Origin: Bettongia penicillata ogilbyi
Lineage: Eukaryota > Chordata > Mammalia > Diprotodontia > Potoroidae
Assembly (NCBI GenBank): GCA_023548195.1
Contig: JAJHZJ010000220.1
Span: 3,713,204-3,777,203 of the forward strand
DNA: 64,000 nucleotides
Direction: 5' to 3'
The notes under the pieces: model-generated
What the model was told of the DNA's origin: nothing
Database searches by the model: none
Seen by the model: the letters and a program-made list of their open reading frames with translations, nothing else
Shown: piece by piece, positions 36,754 through 47,820 of the stretch
How the letters are laid out: each line of letters begins with the position of its first letter
Position numbering within the stretch: the first letter of the stretch is position 1
Made by a program: the position numbers and the translations under genes

Positions 36754-37856
36754 TCATTCTTGTGTTTGAAAGTCAAATTTTCTCTTCAGCTCTGGTCTTT
36801 TCATCAAGAATGCTTGAAAGTCCTCTGTTTCATTGAAAGACCATATTTTCCCCTGAAGTATTATACTCAGTTTTTCTGGGTAGGTGATTCTTGATTTGAG
36901 CCCTAGTTCCTTTGACTTCTGGAATATCCTATTCCACATCCTTTGATCCCTTAATGTTGAAGCTGCTAGATATTGTGTTATCCTGATTGTATTTCCACAA
37001 TACTGGAATTGTTTCTTTCTAGCTGCTTGCAATATTTTCTCCTTGACCTGGGAATTCTGGAATTTGGCCACAATGTTCCTAGGAGTTTCTCTTTTGGGAT
37101 CTCTTTCAGGTGGTGACCGATGGATTCCTTCAATACTTATTTTGCCCTCTGTTTCTAGAATATCAGGGCAGTTTTCCTTGATAATTTCATGAAAGATGAT
37201 GTCTAGGCTCTTTTTTTGATCATGGCTTTCAGGTAGTCCCATAATTTTTAAATTGTCTCTCCTGGATCTATTTTACAGGTCAGTTGTTCTTCCCATGAGA
37301 TATTTCATATTCTCTTCCATTTTTTCATTCTTTGGTTTTGTTTAGTGATTTCTTGGTTTCTCAGAAAGTTATTAGACTCCATCTGTTCCATTCTAATCTT
37401 GAAAGAACTATTTTCTTCAGTGAGCTTTTGAACCTCTTTTTCCATTTGGCTAATTTTGCTTTTGAAAGCATTCTTCTCCTCATTGGCTTTTTGAACCTCT
37501 TTTGCCAATTGAGTGAGCCTATTTTTCAACATGTTATTTTCTTGAGCATTTTTTTGGGCCTCCTTTAGCAAGGTATTGAGCCATTTTTCATGCTTTTCTT
37601 GCATCTCTCTCACTTCTCTTCCCAGTTTTTCCTCCACCTGTCTAACTTGATTTTCAAAATCCTTTTTGAGCTCTTCCATGGCCTGAGGCCACCGGACATC
37701 CACCTCAGATGCCTGGGATAGAGAGGGCCCAACCTCCACGTCTTTCACTGATGGCAAGCATTGTACTTCCTTATCAGAAATGATGGGAGGAAGGAACATC
37801 TCTTCCCCAAGAAAGTAGCTCTCTATGGTCTCATTTTGCTTCCTTTTTCTGGGAAT
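36754..37856 (-). pseudogene. HAL1 copy C ORF1, nearly complete but dead
   Basis: L1-type ORF1p of about 367 codons. The start codon is ATT instead of ATG (37856-37854). The coiled coil is intact (MEELKKDFENQVRQVEEKL, then FKSKISQMEKEVQKLTEEN). A one-base loss near 37333 (AAA for AAAA before GAATG, compared with copy D) shifts the frame, and a TAA lies at 37275-37273 before the SRRDNLKIMGLPESHD motif. From 37242 to the stop at 36754 the RNA-binding and C-terminal domains are open, including SPPERDPKRETPRN, YCGNTIRITQ and TYPEKLSIILQGK, ending FDFQTQE. Confidence 0.9.
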
Positions 37857-37859
37857 TTT

Positions 37860-38529
37860 CCCAGCCAGTTACTTGACTTTTGAGATTCCTCTTCACCCCT
37901 GCCTAGGTCTGCCCAGCTAGTGATTGGGGTCTGAGATTCAAATGCTGCTTCCCAGCCTCAGGGCTTTCTGCTGCGGGTGTGGCTGCTATTCAATGTGAGC
38001 TTAAGTTCTTGTGCTTGGGTGGGGGCAGGGCTGCCTCCCAGGCTCAGTTCTCTCAGGGGCTTTATGCAGAGACCTTTGGTAATGGAGCTCCTTCCTGCTC
38101 CAGGAGTTCCGGGCCACTACTGCCTCTGCTGTTCCCTCCACCGCTGCCTCCCGAGAGGGCTTAAGCCACGGAGATACCCCACTCCCCTCTTGGCCAGCCC
38201 AGAAGTTTCTCTCACTGATCTGGAGTACCTGTGGGTGGAGAGACCTTCACGGCCACCAGAGGTTCCATCCCTGAAGCCTGCTCGGATCTGCTCCTCTGGG
38301 GCCACACAGCCAGGGCAAAGCAGGGCTGGACTCCGTGTCTGGAGTGCAATGGACCCCTGGGGATGGCTTTCTTGGACTCTCTGGAACGGAAATCTCTTCC
38401 AGTGTGTTTCTGCGTGGGTTCCACTGCTCCAGAATTTGTGGGTAGTTCTTTTTACAGGAATTTTATGGGCTGTGGATTCAGAGCTAGCATATGTGAGTCT
38501 TTCTACTCCGCCATCTTGGCTCCTCCCCC
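37860..38529 (-). promoter_or_regulatory. HAL1 copy C 5' UTR, GC-rich, presumed promoter
   Basis: A markedly GC-rich block in an AT-rich window, ending at the element's 5' terminus. In L1-related elements this region carries the internal promoter that starts transcription at the first base of the element. The conserved terminal motif CAAGATGGCG resembles the YY1-type core (AAGATGG) known at L1 5' ends. Promoter function is inferred by family, not shown by sequence alone. Confidence 0.55.
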
Positions 38530-38537
38530 TAAAAGCC

Positions 38538-38548
38538 AAACTTCACTA
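38538..38548 (+). repeat. Target-site duplication, right copy (HAL1 copy C)
   Basis: AAACTTCACTA. Confidence 0.75.
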
Positions 38549-41480
38549 ATTTTAAAAAAGATTAAATTTATGGAATATTTTATCTGTGTATATATTGTAT
38601 ATGTTTGTTGTGGTGGAATGTTGTCTTGAGCTGAAAAATATCTCACTATAACCTTTTATTTACTTTCTCATTCTATAATTTGATTCAAAGCATTATTTTA
38701 AAGTTTTTTACTGGGAAATGTTGGAAGAATTCATCTGAATTGTGAGTATATTAGATGTGGGAGCATGGTGAAGATGCCAGCCAGAGTAGTTCCAAAGTAA
38801 GATAGCCAGAGGAAAAAAATGAGGACACCCAGTTTTAAGATGCCTAATCTACAGGAAGATATGATTGCAAAGGAGACTGAAAAGATATGAGAAAGTAGGG
38901 TAGAGAACCAGGAGGCAGGGTTGTCACAAAAACCTAGAGGTAAAAGAGTACCAATGGGAGGAAGGTGACTCAGAGTCAAAGACTGAAGAGAGTTTAAAAA
39001 TGATGAGAAACAAGAAAAGGACATTATATTTGTCAATCAAAAAATTACTGGTAATTTTGAAGAGACAACCTAACACATGAATATTGAGGTCAGAAATCAG
39101 AATTAAGAGAGGTAAAAAGAGAGGAAAGAAAAATTGACACACAATATTTTCAGTTTTAAGAAGAATTTCAACAATGAAAATGAAAAGAAATATAGGATAA
39201 TAGTCAGGAGAGATGGGCAAATCAATTGAGGGGTTTTGTGCAGATGGGCAGGTAGAAGAATAGGCAGTGGGGAAATTGCCAATAGATCAGGAAAAAATGA
39301 GAATAAATTACAAGACGAGGATTATAGATGTGACAATCTGGTGGGGAGGACAAACTTAAATGGAATCACTATATAAAGAACTTTGTGTTGGCAAGGAAAA
39401 GAAATACTTTTTTCATGTTATACAGGATGAAAGAAAAGATAATTAGAGATGGTGTTCATATGATAAAATTTGAATAAGAGGGAAAAGAGGGAACTCTTGA
39501 CTAGGGTTATCATTTAAAGGAAAATATCGAATATGCTTCCTGGCCTAAAAACAGGGAGATGATGGAGCCATGAAAAGTTGAAATAGGAAGGAAAAAATTT
39601 GAAAAAGCAATTATTGTGGGGGGCAGTGGTGTATTGATTAGGAAGATGTAGAAGGATTGTGTTGGTGCAGTAAGGATCAAGTTGAAATTATTTGTCATAT
39701 GGTGGACTGACTCAGGAAAAGAGTAAATTCAGAAATTGACAAATGAGGTTGTTAGAGGAAGTGATTCATATGTATGGTGAAGTCTTCTTGTGTGAAATCT
39801 TCTTGTGTGACAGAAATTAGGGAAGAGAGAAAAACTGTGAGTCAGGCATTAAAATCATTGTGTAAGGAAAGAGAGAATCCAAGAAAATGAGTAGGCAGTG
39901 ATACCAAAATCTTTAATATTGACCGAACTTCAAAGAAGTTGATCACTGAGTGATGAAAGTAGAATACAGTTCTAGAAGTAGGTCATGAGAAATGGAACCT
40001 GAATGCTAGGATGAATTGAAAGAAGGAGTATCATTATGAATTATGAAGTCGTCTACTATGTTGGAAGGAGTTTCCTTTTAAAAATACCTTACACTTCAAT
40101 AGATAAAAGAACGTGATTGTAAGAGAAGACTCCATGAAAATACACAAATAAAGAGGGAGAAGTTTGGTGTGGGGAAAGAGTTCCTACTCAAACATAATTT
40201 GATGGCCTCTACTTATAATGAATTGTTTTTCCTAAGCAGGAACTAATATTTGTTTTTCCTATGCCTCTAGAAAATTTGTAAGTGCTGCATTCTTCTATAG
40301 TTCTTTCTTCTATATTCAGAATCCTCTAAGTTTTTTCCTTGAATAAAAACTCTAATTTCCTTCCCCCAGGTATAATTCATGTTTGAGATTCCATAATTTC
40401 ATAAATTTAGTGATGGAAGATCACTGAATCAGGTTCAATCCTCTCCCACACCAATATAACTTCAAAGCTAAAAAGTCAAAGGTCATACATGTACTAAGTG
40501 AATAATCCAGGATTTGAAAAGTTAATTAAGTTCTATGCCTCATAATCTTTTCTGCTTTCATCTATAATCATGTAAATAGCTTAGTTAGAGACATTTTAAT
40601 GCTTATCATTTAAAATTCAAAATTTTATCAATATTTGCATAGAGTTTTTTGGTCAAACTGTAGAACTTCAAAATTCTAATGGGAATTATGCTGTACATGA
40701 AAGGCAGTATTGGCTCATTTTGCTTTTGATTTGTGGTCCAGAGTGGCCATTTAATTTACTTAACGAACTCTTGCTTGAGATTCTTCACCTTACCAAGGCA
40801 GATTTGATTAGAAATATCTATGAATGTTACATTATTAGATTATTGACTTGAATGTAGATTGTTTAGAGACTTTTCCAAAATCACTTCTTTAGGATGTCTC
40901 AAAGGTAGGATTTGAACATATTTTTCCTGATGTTACAGTTGTTTTCTACGATGCTCTTCAACTGCTCATTACAGTGTGAATGATATCTTACAAAATTAAA
41001 CACAAATATTTTCAATGAAGGTAGCAAACAAATGTACAGATAAGGATATTATAGTCAAACAAATGCTTTCTCGAACTCAATTGCTCCTATATTGCTTATA
41101 TACTTCTTATACACCAATTGTGTTCTTTTCTGGATGGTTTGCATGAGGAGTTAAAATCATTGAAAATAGTACTTCTATTTTCAAATACTTGCTGTAGCAA
41201 ATTCAGAATGAAAATTCTTTATACATTTAAACATAATTATAAAAAATCCTGCATCTTGCAAAGTAAATTATATTTCCCAACTTTTGCCTTGCATTGTTGA
41301 TGAAGTTATATGTCTGTTAAAATATAAGAATGGACAATAATAATGTCACAAAATCATCTACTTAATAAAATAAAACTTCATAAATGAATATCTCTCTCTT
41401 GCTCTCTCAAAAATGAAACAATTTCTATATTCCTGTACAGCATCTAAATTAATCTGCCTCATGTGACATAGCAATGTTTT
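38549..41480. other. Spacer between inverted HAL1 copies, no gene seen
   Basis: The left part (about 38730-39950) is purine-rich on the plus strand and may derive from a very old repeat. Weak SINE-like segments occur at about 40395-40545 (TTTAGTGATGGAAGATCACT) and 40865-40970 (AGGTAGGATTTGAACATATT). No open frame longer than about 100 codons has protein-like content. Confidence 0.4.
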
Positions 41481-41496
41481 AAAAATGAAAGCTATG
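41481..41496 (+). repeat. Target-site duplication, 5' copy (HAL1 copy D)
   Basis: AAAAATGAAAGCTATG, identical to 44318-44333. Confidence 0.9.
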
Positions 41497-42176
41497 GGGG
41501 GCAGGAGTCAAGATGGCGGAGTAGAAAGACTCATGTATGCTAGCTCCGAATCCACAGCCCATAAATTTCCTGTAAAAAGAACTCCCCACAAATTCTGGAT
41601 CAGTGCAAGCTTTGCACCAATACAGTGGAGGAGATTGCTGTTCCAGAGAGCCCGGGAAAGCTGTCCCCAGGGATCCGTCATGCACAGGATGTGGAGCCCA
41701 CCCCTGCGCTGCCCTGGCTGTGCAGCCCCGAGAGGACCAGATCCGAGTAGGCTTCAGGGACGGAATCTCCAGTGGCCAGGAAGGTCCCTCCACCCACAGG
41801 TGCTCCAGGTCAGTGAGAGAGACTTCTGGGCTGGCTCAGAGGGGAGCGGGGTGTCTCTGTGACTCGGGTCCCCTCAGGAGGCAGCGGGGGAGGCAGTGGC
41901 AGAGGAATTTGCGGCCAGGTGCCCCCAGAGCAGGCAGAAGCTTCACTCCATTACTGAAGATCTCTGCCTAAACCCCCTGAGGAAACTGAGCCTGGGAGGC
42001 AGCCCTGCCCCCACCCAAGCACCAGAACTTAAACTCACATTGAATAGCAGCCGCTCCTGCCGTGAAAAGCCCTGAGACTGGGGAGCAGCATTTGGATCTC
42101 AGACCCCAAGCACTAGCTGGGCAGATCCAGGCAGGGGTAGAGAGGAATCTCAGAAGTCAAGTAACTGGATGGGAAA
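41497..42176 (+). promoter_or_regulatory. HAL1 copy D 5' UTR, GC-rich, presumed promoter
   Basis: Begins GGGGGCAGGAGTCAAGATGG, with the same CAAGATGGCGGAGTAGAAAG motif as copies B and C at the 5' terminus. It is GC-rich against an AT-rich background. A minus-strand open frame of about 104 codons (41793-41479) crosses the element's 5' end into flanking DNA. Internal promoter activity is inferred from the L1 family. Confidence 0.55.
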
Positions 42177-43275
42177 ATGCCCAGAAAAAGGAAGAAAAAT
42201 AAGACCATAGAAAGCTGCTTTCTTGGGAGACAGATGTTCCCATCTTTTATTTCTGACAACGAGGAACAATTTTTACCATCAGGGAAAGACGTGGAGGGCA
42301 GGGCCTCTCTATCCCAGACATCCCAGGTGGATGTCTGGTGGGCTCAGGCCATGGAAGAGCTCAAAAAGGATTTTGAAAATCAAGTTAGACAGGTGGAGGA
42401 AAAACTGCGAAGAGAAATGAGAGAGATACAAGAAAAGCATCAAAAACAGCTCAATACCTTGCTAAAGGAGACCCAAAAAATGCTGAAGAAAATAACACCT
42501 TGAAAAATAGGCTAACTCAATTGGCAAAAGAGGTTCAAAAAGCCAATGAGGAGAAGAATGTTTTCAAAAGCAAAATTAACCAAATGGAAAAAGAGGTTCA
42601 AAAGCTCACTGAAGATATTAGTTCTCTCAAAATTAGAATGGAACAGATGGAGGCTAATGACTTTCTGAGAAACCAAGAATTCACAAAACAAAACCAAAAG
42701 AATGAAAAAATGGAAGAGAATGTGAAATATCTCATTGGAGAAACAACTGACCTGGAAAATAGATCCAGGAGAGACAATTTAAAAATTATGGGAGTACCTG
42801 AAAGCCATGATCAAGAAAAGAGCCTGGACATCATCTTTCATGAAATGATCAAGGAAAACTGCCCTGATATTGTAGAAACAGAGGGCAAAATAAGTATTGA
42901 AGTAATCCATCGATCACCGCCTGAAAGAGATCCAAAAAGAGAAACACCTAGGAACATTGTGGCCAAATTCCAGAATTCCCAGGTCAAGGAGAAAATCTTG
43001 CAAGAAGCTAAAAAGAAACAATTCCAGTATTGTGGAAATACAATCAGGATAACACAAGATCTAGCAGCTTGTACATTAAGGGATCGAAGGGCCTGGAATA
43101 GGATATTCCAGAAGTCAAAGGAACTAGGACTCAAACCAAGAATCACCTACCCAGCAAAACTGAGCATAATACTTCAGGGGAAAATATGGTCTTCAATGAA
43201 ACAGAGGTCTTTCAAGCATTCTTGATGAAAAGACCAGAGCTGAAAAGAAAATTTGACTTTCAAACACAAGAATGA
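42177..43275 (+). pseudogene. HAL1 copy D ORF1, two single-base losses
   Basis: L1-type ORF1p, about 366 codons if both losses are allowed for. ATG at 42177 opens MPRKRKKNKTIESCFLG. The coiled coil starts with MEELKKDFENQVRQVEEKL. A run of six A at 42475-42480, where copy C has seven, shifts the frame; the second piece (to 43225) holds the rest of the coiled coil, SRRDNLKIMGVPESHD (RRM start), SPPERDPKRETPRN, YCGNTIRITQDLA and TYPAKLSIILQGK. A second one-base loss near 43191 (GTCTTCAATG against GTCTTTCAATG in copy C) changes the frame again; the original stop is TGA at 43273. Human L1 ORF1p has the same domain order. No functional product is expected. Confidence 0.92.
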
Positions 43276-43413
43276 GAAGAAGCATAAAAAAGTAAACAGC
43301 AAAAAGAAGTCATAAGGTACTTACCAAAGGTGAACTGTTTACATTACTACATGGAAAGACAGTATTTGTAACTCTTAAAACTTTTCAGTATCTGGGTAGT
43401 TGGTAGGACCACA

Positions 43414-43490
43414 CACACACATACACACATGCAGATGCACACACACATGTAAATGCATGTGCACACACATGCACACACATACAGAGACAG
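43414..43490 (+). repeat. (CA)n-rich tract in HAL1 3' region
   Basis: Imperfect CA/CATG tract, positionally equivalent to those in copies A-C. Confidence 0.85.
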
Positions 43491-44317
43491 AGAGCACAGA
43501 TTGAATTGAATAGAATGGGACCATGTCTTAAAAGAAATTAAGGTAAACGGTGAGAGAGAACTGTAGTGGGAAGAAAGAGGGTGAAATGGAATGGGGTAAA
43601 TTATCTCTCATTCAAGAGGCAAGCAGGAGACTTTTTAGTGGAGGGAAAAAGAGGAGAGCTGAGAAAAAAAACCATGAAGTTTACTCTCATCACATTCAAC
43701 AAAAGGAAGCAATAAAATACACACTTATTTTGGTATGAAAACCTATCTTACAATACAGGAAAGTGGGGGAGAAGGAGATAAGCAGGGTGGGGGGGATGAT
43801 GGAAGGGAGGGCAATGGGAGGAGGGAGCAATTTGAAGTCAACACTTGGGGCGGAACAGGATCAAAAGGCAGAATAGAAACAATGAGGGGCAGGATAGGAT
43901 GGAAGGAAATTCAGTTAGTCTTACACAACATGACTATTATCGAAGTCATTTGCAAAGCTACACAGATATGGCCTATATTGAATTGCCTACTTTCCCAAAG
44001 GGAAGGGGTGGGAAGGGAGGGATGGGGAGAATTTGGAACTCAAAGTTTTAGGAACAACTGTTTTGTATTGTTCTTGCTACTAGGAAATAAGAAATACAGT
44101 TAATGGGGAATAGAAAGTCATCTGGCCCTATAGGACAAAAGAGAAGAAGGGGACAAGAGAAGGGAGGGATGAAAGAAGAGAGGGCAGATTGGTGATAGGG
44201 GAAATTAGAATGCTCGGTGTATTGGGGTGGGGGGAGGGGATAAATGGGGAGAAAATTTGGAACCCAAAATTTTGTGAAAATGAATGTGAAAAGTTAAGTA
44301 AATAAATTTATATGAAA

Positions 44318-44333
44318 AAAAATGAAAGCTATG
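44318..44333 (+). repeat. Target-site duplication, 3' copy (HAL1 copy D)
   Basis: AAAAATGAAAGCTATG. Confidence 0.9.
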
Positions 44334-44334
44334 A

Positions 44335-45028
44335 TGGACACAAAGGAGACCAGATGTGTAAATTATCCTGATTACTGTTCTGTACAGAGACTAGTTGGAA
44401 TTTCTAGTATGATTTAATTAGTCATACTCAGTGGGAATGTGACTACATCATATTAATGGAAATATTTCCATGTAGTGCACATTGGCAAATAATAAATCTC
44501 TACTTTCATGTTGTTATGTACTACAAACAAAGAGGTATTTTGTTTCTTCAGGCTATTTATTATCTCTGTCTTAATTTCTTGCTACCAAACAACCAACAAA
44601 ATGAGGTTAGGAGAATCCTAAGGGAAGGAAAACAGGTAGCTTAAGCAGAGTTTTAAAAATTCTGCTCAAGCATGAGTCTAAGCATCTCATATTTATGTAC
44701 TTCTTTTGCATAAAATAGAATAACTCCAGCAGCTATTATTCCTTTAATTTTCCATCATTGTTATTAAAACTTTGTATAATGGGCTCTTTATTAATATCCT
44801 TTCACACTGTGTTTATATTTGAACAATGTCTAATTCTGATATGAAGAGTATGGGGGAAAAATGTACTTTTACATAATAATTTAAAACATCAAAATATCTA
44901 TGATTTATTCATTTTCATTACTTTTTTGTTGAAGATGAATCAAACTCTCTTCTTTTCTCTCGTCCTCTCTTTTTCTTATCCTGTCTTTTGTCCTTTCCTA
45001 TACTTCTCTCCCTTCGTCTCATGTCATC

Positions 45029-45030
<2 letters not shown>
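44335..45030. other. No gene seen
   Basis: AT-rich spacer, pyrimidine-rich toward its right end where it grades into the CT microsatellite. Confidence 0.4.

Positions 45031-45031
<1 letters not shown>

Positions 45032-45096
<65 letters not shown>
45032..45096. repeat. (CT)n microsatellite, pure
   Basis: About 32 uninterrupted TC/CT units, with impure CT-rich flanks from 44940 to 45146. Confidence 0.95.
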
Positions 45097-45099
<3 letters not shown>

Positions 45100-45149
45100 A
45101 TTTTCTTTCTCTATCTGCCTCTGTCTATCTGTCTCTCACTCTCTCAAAG

Positions 45150-45790
45150 TGTGTGTAGGCAAATATATATGTGTGTGGAAATATTCAAATCATACACATA
45201 CACATTGATATACATATATATATGGGGGGAAATGACTCCAAGTTCTTGAAAGCCATTATTATCACAATATGAGAGTGGGATCTCTGGTATGCCTTGCCAA
45301 ACTCAAATCACTTCTTACGTGACCCTGATTATCAGATGTGTTTGTTGATATTTCATGTTTGTGTATAGCTGCATTGTTGTTGTGTGCATACATACACATG
45401 CACTATTTAATGCATAACCTTCTGAATTTAAGAAGAATGCCCCACAGACACATTTAATAACCAAGATTGTGTTAAAAATTGCTTGAGTTTGGCAAGGCCT
45501 GTCAGAATTTGCATTTTCGTTGGCAAGGCTTTCAGTGTCACCTTTATTCTACAGTGCCACAATGAGACATCAGGATTCCCAAACTATGTAAGCCACTAAA
45601 TAGATATAATTAGTATTTCATTAAATCATATTACAAACATGTTTCAATAACTCTAATGCTGTTACGATATTTAATAAAAGTTTGGGTTGTCTGGGAAGTA
45701 TGAATATAATTAATTATTATTTTTCTACATTCTCATTTAAATGGTAATCATAATGAGGGGGAGAATGAATATTTTTCTATCCCTAGCTAC
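45150..45790. other. No gene seen
   Basis: Unassigned sequence after a short TA/CA tract (45160-45225). Confidence 0.4.
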
Positions 45791-45792
45791 TT

Positions 45793-45935
45793 GATCAGTC
45801 AGTCAACAAGTATTTATTGAGTACTCTGTGTCAGGGACTGTGCAATTGTTAGAAATTCAAAGAAAGACAAAAAAAGAGGCACTGTTCTCCAAAAGTCAAA
45901 GTCTAATGAACGGCAAAGTTTTATGCAATAAAAAT
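45793..45935 (+). mobile_element. MAR1-like SINE fragment
   Basis: CAGTCAGTCAACAAGTATTTATTGAG (45797), then GTCAGGGACTGTGCAATTG and AAGTCTAATG follow the order of the MAR1-type SINE head. Diverged. Confidence 0.7.
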
Positions 45936-45939
45936 GTGG

Positions 45940-47415
45940 AGAGGAGGAATGAGGTTGTATATTTACATGTGTATATGCTTTTGAGCATGAATAAATGGAT
46001 CTTTCTTTACTGTATTAAAATCTTTTCTCTCTAATATCACTAAATCTCAGGGTCAGAGCTATATTTCAGCAAACTGGAATTATTACTTTTCAAATTGCCT
46101 CATGAATTCCTATAATGAAGACTAGGTTTACCTTAAAGTAAGTCGTCAGATACCTGGAACACCTGTGGCATGAGACCATCTTCCATAGATATTTGATCAT
46201 ATTAAATTTTCAATTTCCTTTTTCAATTATAAGCCTTGTCATATTCCTTTTTATCTTTGTTAAAGAAAATAAAACCAGTAATCCAATTGTAGTATTTGTA
46301 AATGTCATGTTAAAACAATATAAAAAAAGCAAGCAGTCAAATCAGAAATCAATTGGTTGTCTTTTTAGTCTGAATGTGGAAAGAAGTGAATAGAAAGCTT
46401 TTGAGAATTTTCTGACAGAAAATTGTATTATCTGACTTTTAATGCATAGTTTAGTGAAATTATTTTGTGCCAAAAAGACCAATTCATCATCAATGTGGAA
46501 GATTTCCTAAAAATAGAAAATTCTTTAGTATGAACCCTCCAAAATTGGGGCATCAAAAAGGGAAGTCTACTTAGGAAACACAATGACAATTGCTATTGCT
46601 TAAGGATATTGGTAGAAACTTTAAGGCTGTATGATAGAGTATTAGACTTCTGAAATGATTAATCATTCCGTGAACTCCATGTTGTGAAATCACCAGTGGA
46701 ACCTTAATCATTTCCAATTTGCTTCAGGGAAATGAAGACTTGTTCTTGTACATTAATTGTGATTTTCTCAGAATAATTTAACATTTTTCATAACTTGTTG
46801 GAATCTGGCATTTGCAAAGAGAGTTATTATATGAGATTATGGTAATGATGTGCTTTTCAAAATATATGTATTTAATATGTGAAGAAGGAAGAGTAATATA
46901 TTTTAAGAAAACTCATGTGGTTTTGTAGTAGCTTAGTAGTAGAAAAAATGGAGTCTTTGAATGATGGATAAATAGAAGAAAAAGCAAAAATCAGAAGGGC
47001 TATCACTGCGGGAACATATTACAGACCAGCTAGAAAGAGACAAGATGACAATGATTCTCTGTTAATATAGATTATAAACCTTGCACAGTGGAAATAAACA
47101 GTAGTAGTGTGGGATTCTGCTTATGCAAATTTGTTTCATGTTTCATTCAGCTAAAACTAGAACATATGAAATAAGCTTAATTTGCTTTTCTGAAAATTTC
47201 ATCTCACATAATTGAGAAAGAAATGGTAGAAATTGATAGTGAGATAACAAGATTTCTATCTTTGTCAGGAATTTTCATGAATATTGCTACCATCACCCTA
47301 AGGAAAATGCTCATCACTGAGCACAGAAGCTGAAGATACCTTCCTAACTGATCTCTCCTCTCTCTCAATATGGTAATCTCACAATTACCAGGAAAATAAA
47401 AAGCATCCATTCATC
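45940..47415. other. No gene or clear repeat seen
   Basis: Ordinary AT-rich sequence with no long frame and no recognisable retroposon end. Confidence 0.45.
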
Positions 47416-47424
47416 TTAATAGGT

Positions 47425-47550
47425 TTGATCATGTCACTCCTCTTCTCTGAAGTATTCAATAACCACAACTATTTTATTCTAATACAAATACCTCTCTGCC
47501 TGACATTCCTTATTCTTCATAATATTAACAACCACAAAGTACAAAAACCT
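47425..47550. mobile_element. L2-like fragment
   Basis: GATCATGTCACTCCTCTTCT (47427), then CTCTGCCTGACATTCCTTAT (47492) matches the well-known L2-derived motif (a CATGTCACTCCCCTGCTC-like start followed by a CCTGGCATT-like block). Confidence 0.55.
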
Positions 47551-47554
47551 AGCC

Positions 47555-47820
47555 TTCATCACTGAATGGGCATTGCCTCAGTCAAACTGAGACTTGGGAA
47601 ATTAACTTTTAACTGAACTTAAGAAAGCCTAGATCTCCCAGTGCATCTGGGGCCATATCCTGATCCATATCTTGCCAATGGAGCCACATGACTCCAGAAG
47701 AAAGAGAGAGGCTGGTGACTTTGCACAGCCTTTCTCACTTATATCCCATTCATTTGGAAGTCATGGCATCACCACCCTGTTGTCATAGTCCTTTTCAAGG
47801 ATGAAGGATAAACAACAATC
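47555..47820 (+). mobile_element. RTE-type SINE copy 1 (module A)
   Basis: Begins GGGCATTGCCTCAGTCAAAC (47568) and ends TTCAAGGATGAAGGATAAAC plus ACAACAA (47793-47819). It shares its start, the block CCCAGTGCATCTGGGGCCAT, the AGGCTGGTGACTTTGCACAG block and its end with copies at 48405 and 57105. The GAAGGACAAACACAAC-type end resembles SINEs mobilised by RTE elements in marsupials; that family name is from memory. Confidence 0.6.

Larger units (their letters stand above)
35699..38529 (-). mobile_element. HAL1 copy C, full length
   Basis: It runs from the 5' terminus (complement of GGAGGAGCCAAGATGGCGGA near 38526-38505) through a GC-rich 5' UTR (about 38529-37860), ORF1 (37856-36754), a CA/TG tract (36540-36620), a purine-rich 3' UTR and the end matching copy D (complement of AACCCAAAATTTTGTGAAAA), then a T-rich antisense tail at 35699-35720. 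An 11-bp duplication flanks it; about eight extra bases separate the 5' end from the right copy. There is no ORF2, as expected for HAL1. Confidence 0.9.
41497..44317 (+). mobile_element. HAL1 copy D, full length with perfect TSD
   Basis: A complete HAL1 of about 2.82 kb: GC-rich 5' UTR (41497-42176), ORF1 (42177-43275), then a 3' UTR with a CA tract (43414-43490), a purine-rich block (43550-44240) and the terminal AAAATTTTGTGAAAATGAAT plus A tail. A perfect 16-bp target-site duplication (the first few A residues are shared with the tail) fixes the limits. There is no ORF2, so mobilisation must have used L1 proteins in trans. The perfect duplication and few lesions make this the youngest-looking element in the window. 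Confidence 0.93.

Noticed and set aside
37977..38629. Plus-strand frames of 190 and 132 codons
   Set aside because: They lie antisense in the HAL1 copy C 5' UTR, overlap one another in different frames and run into flanking DNA. They are not called as genes; the shared antisense frame is kept only as a hypothesis among the findings.
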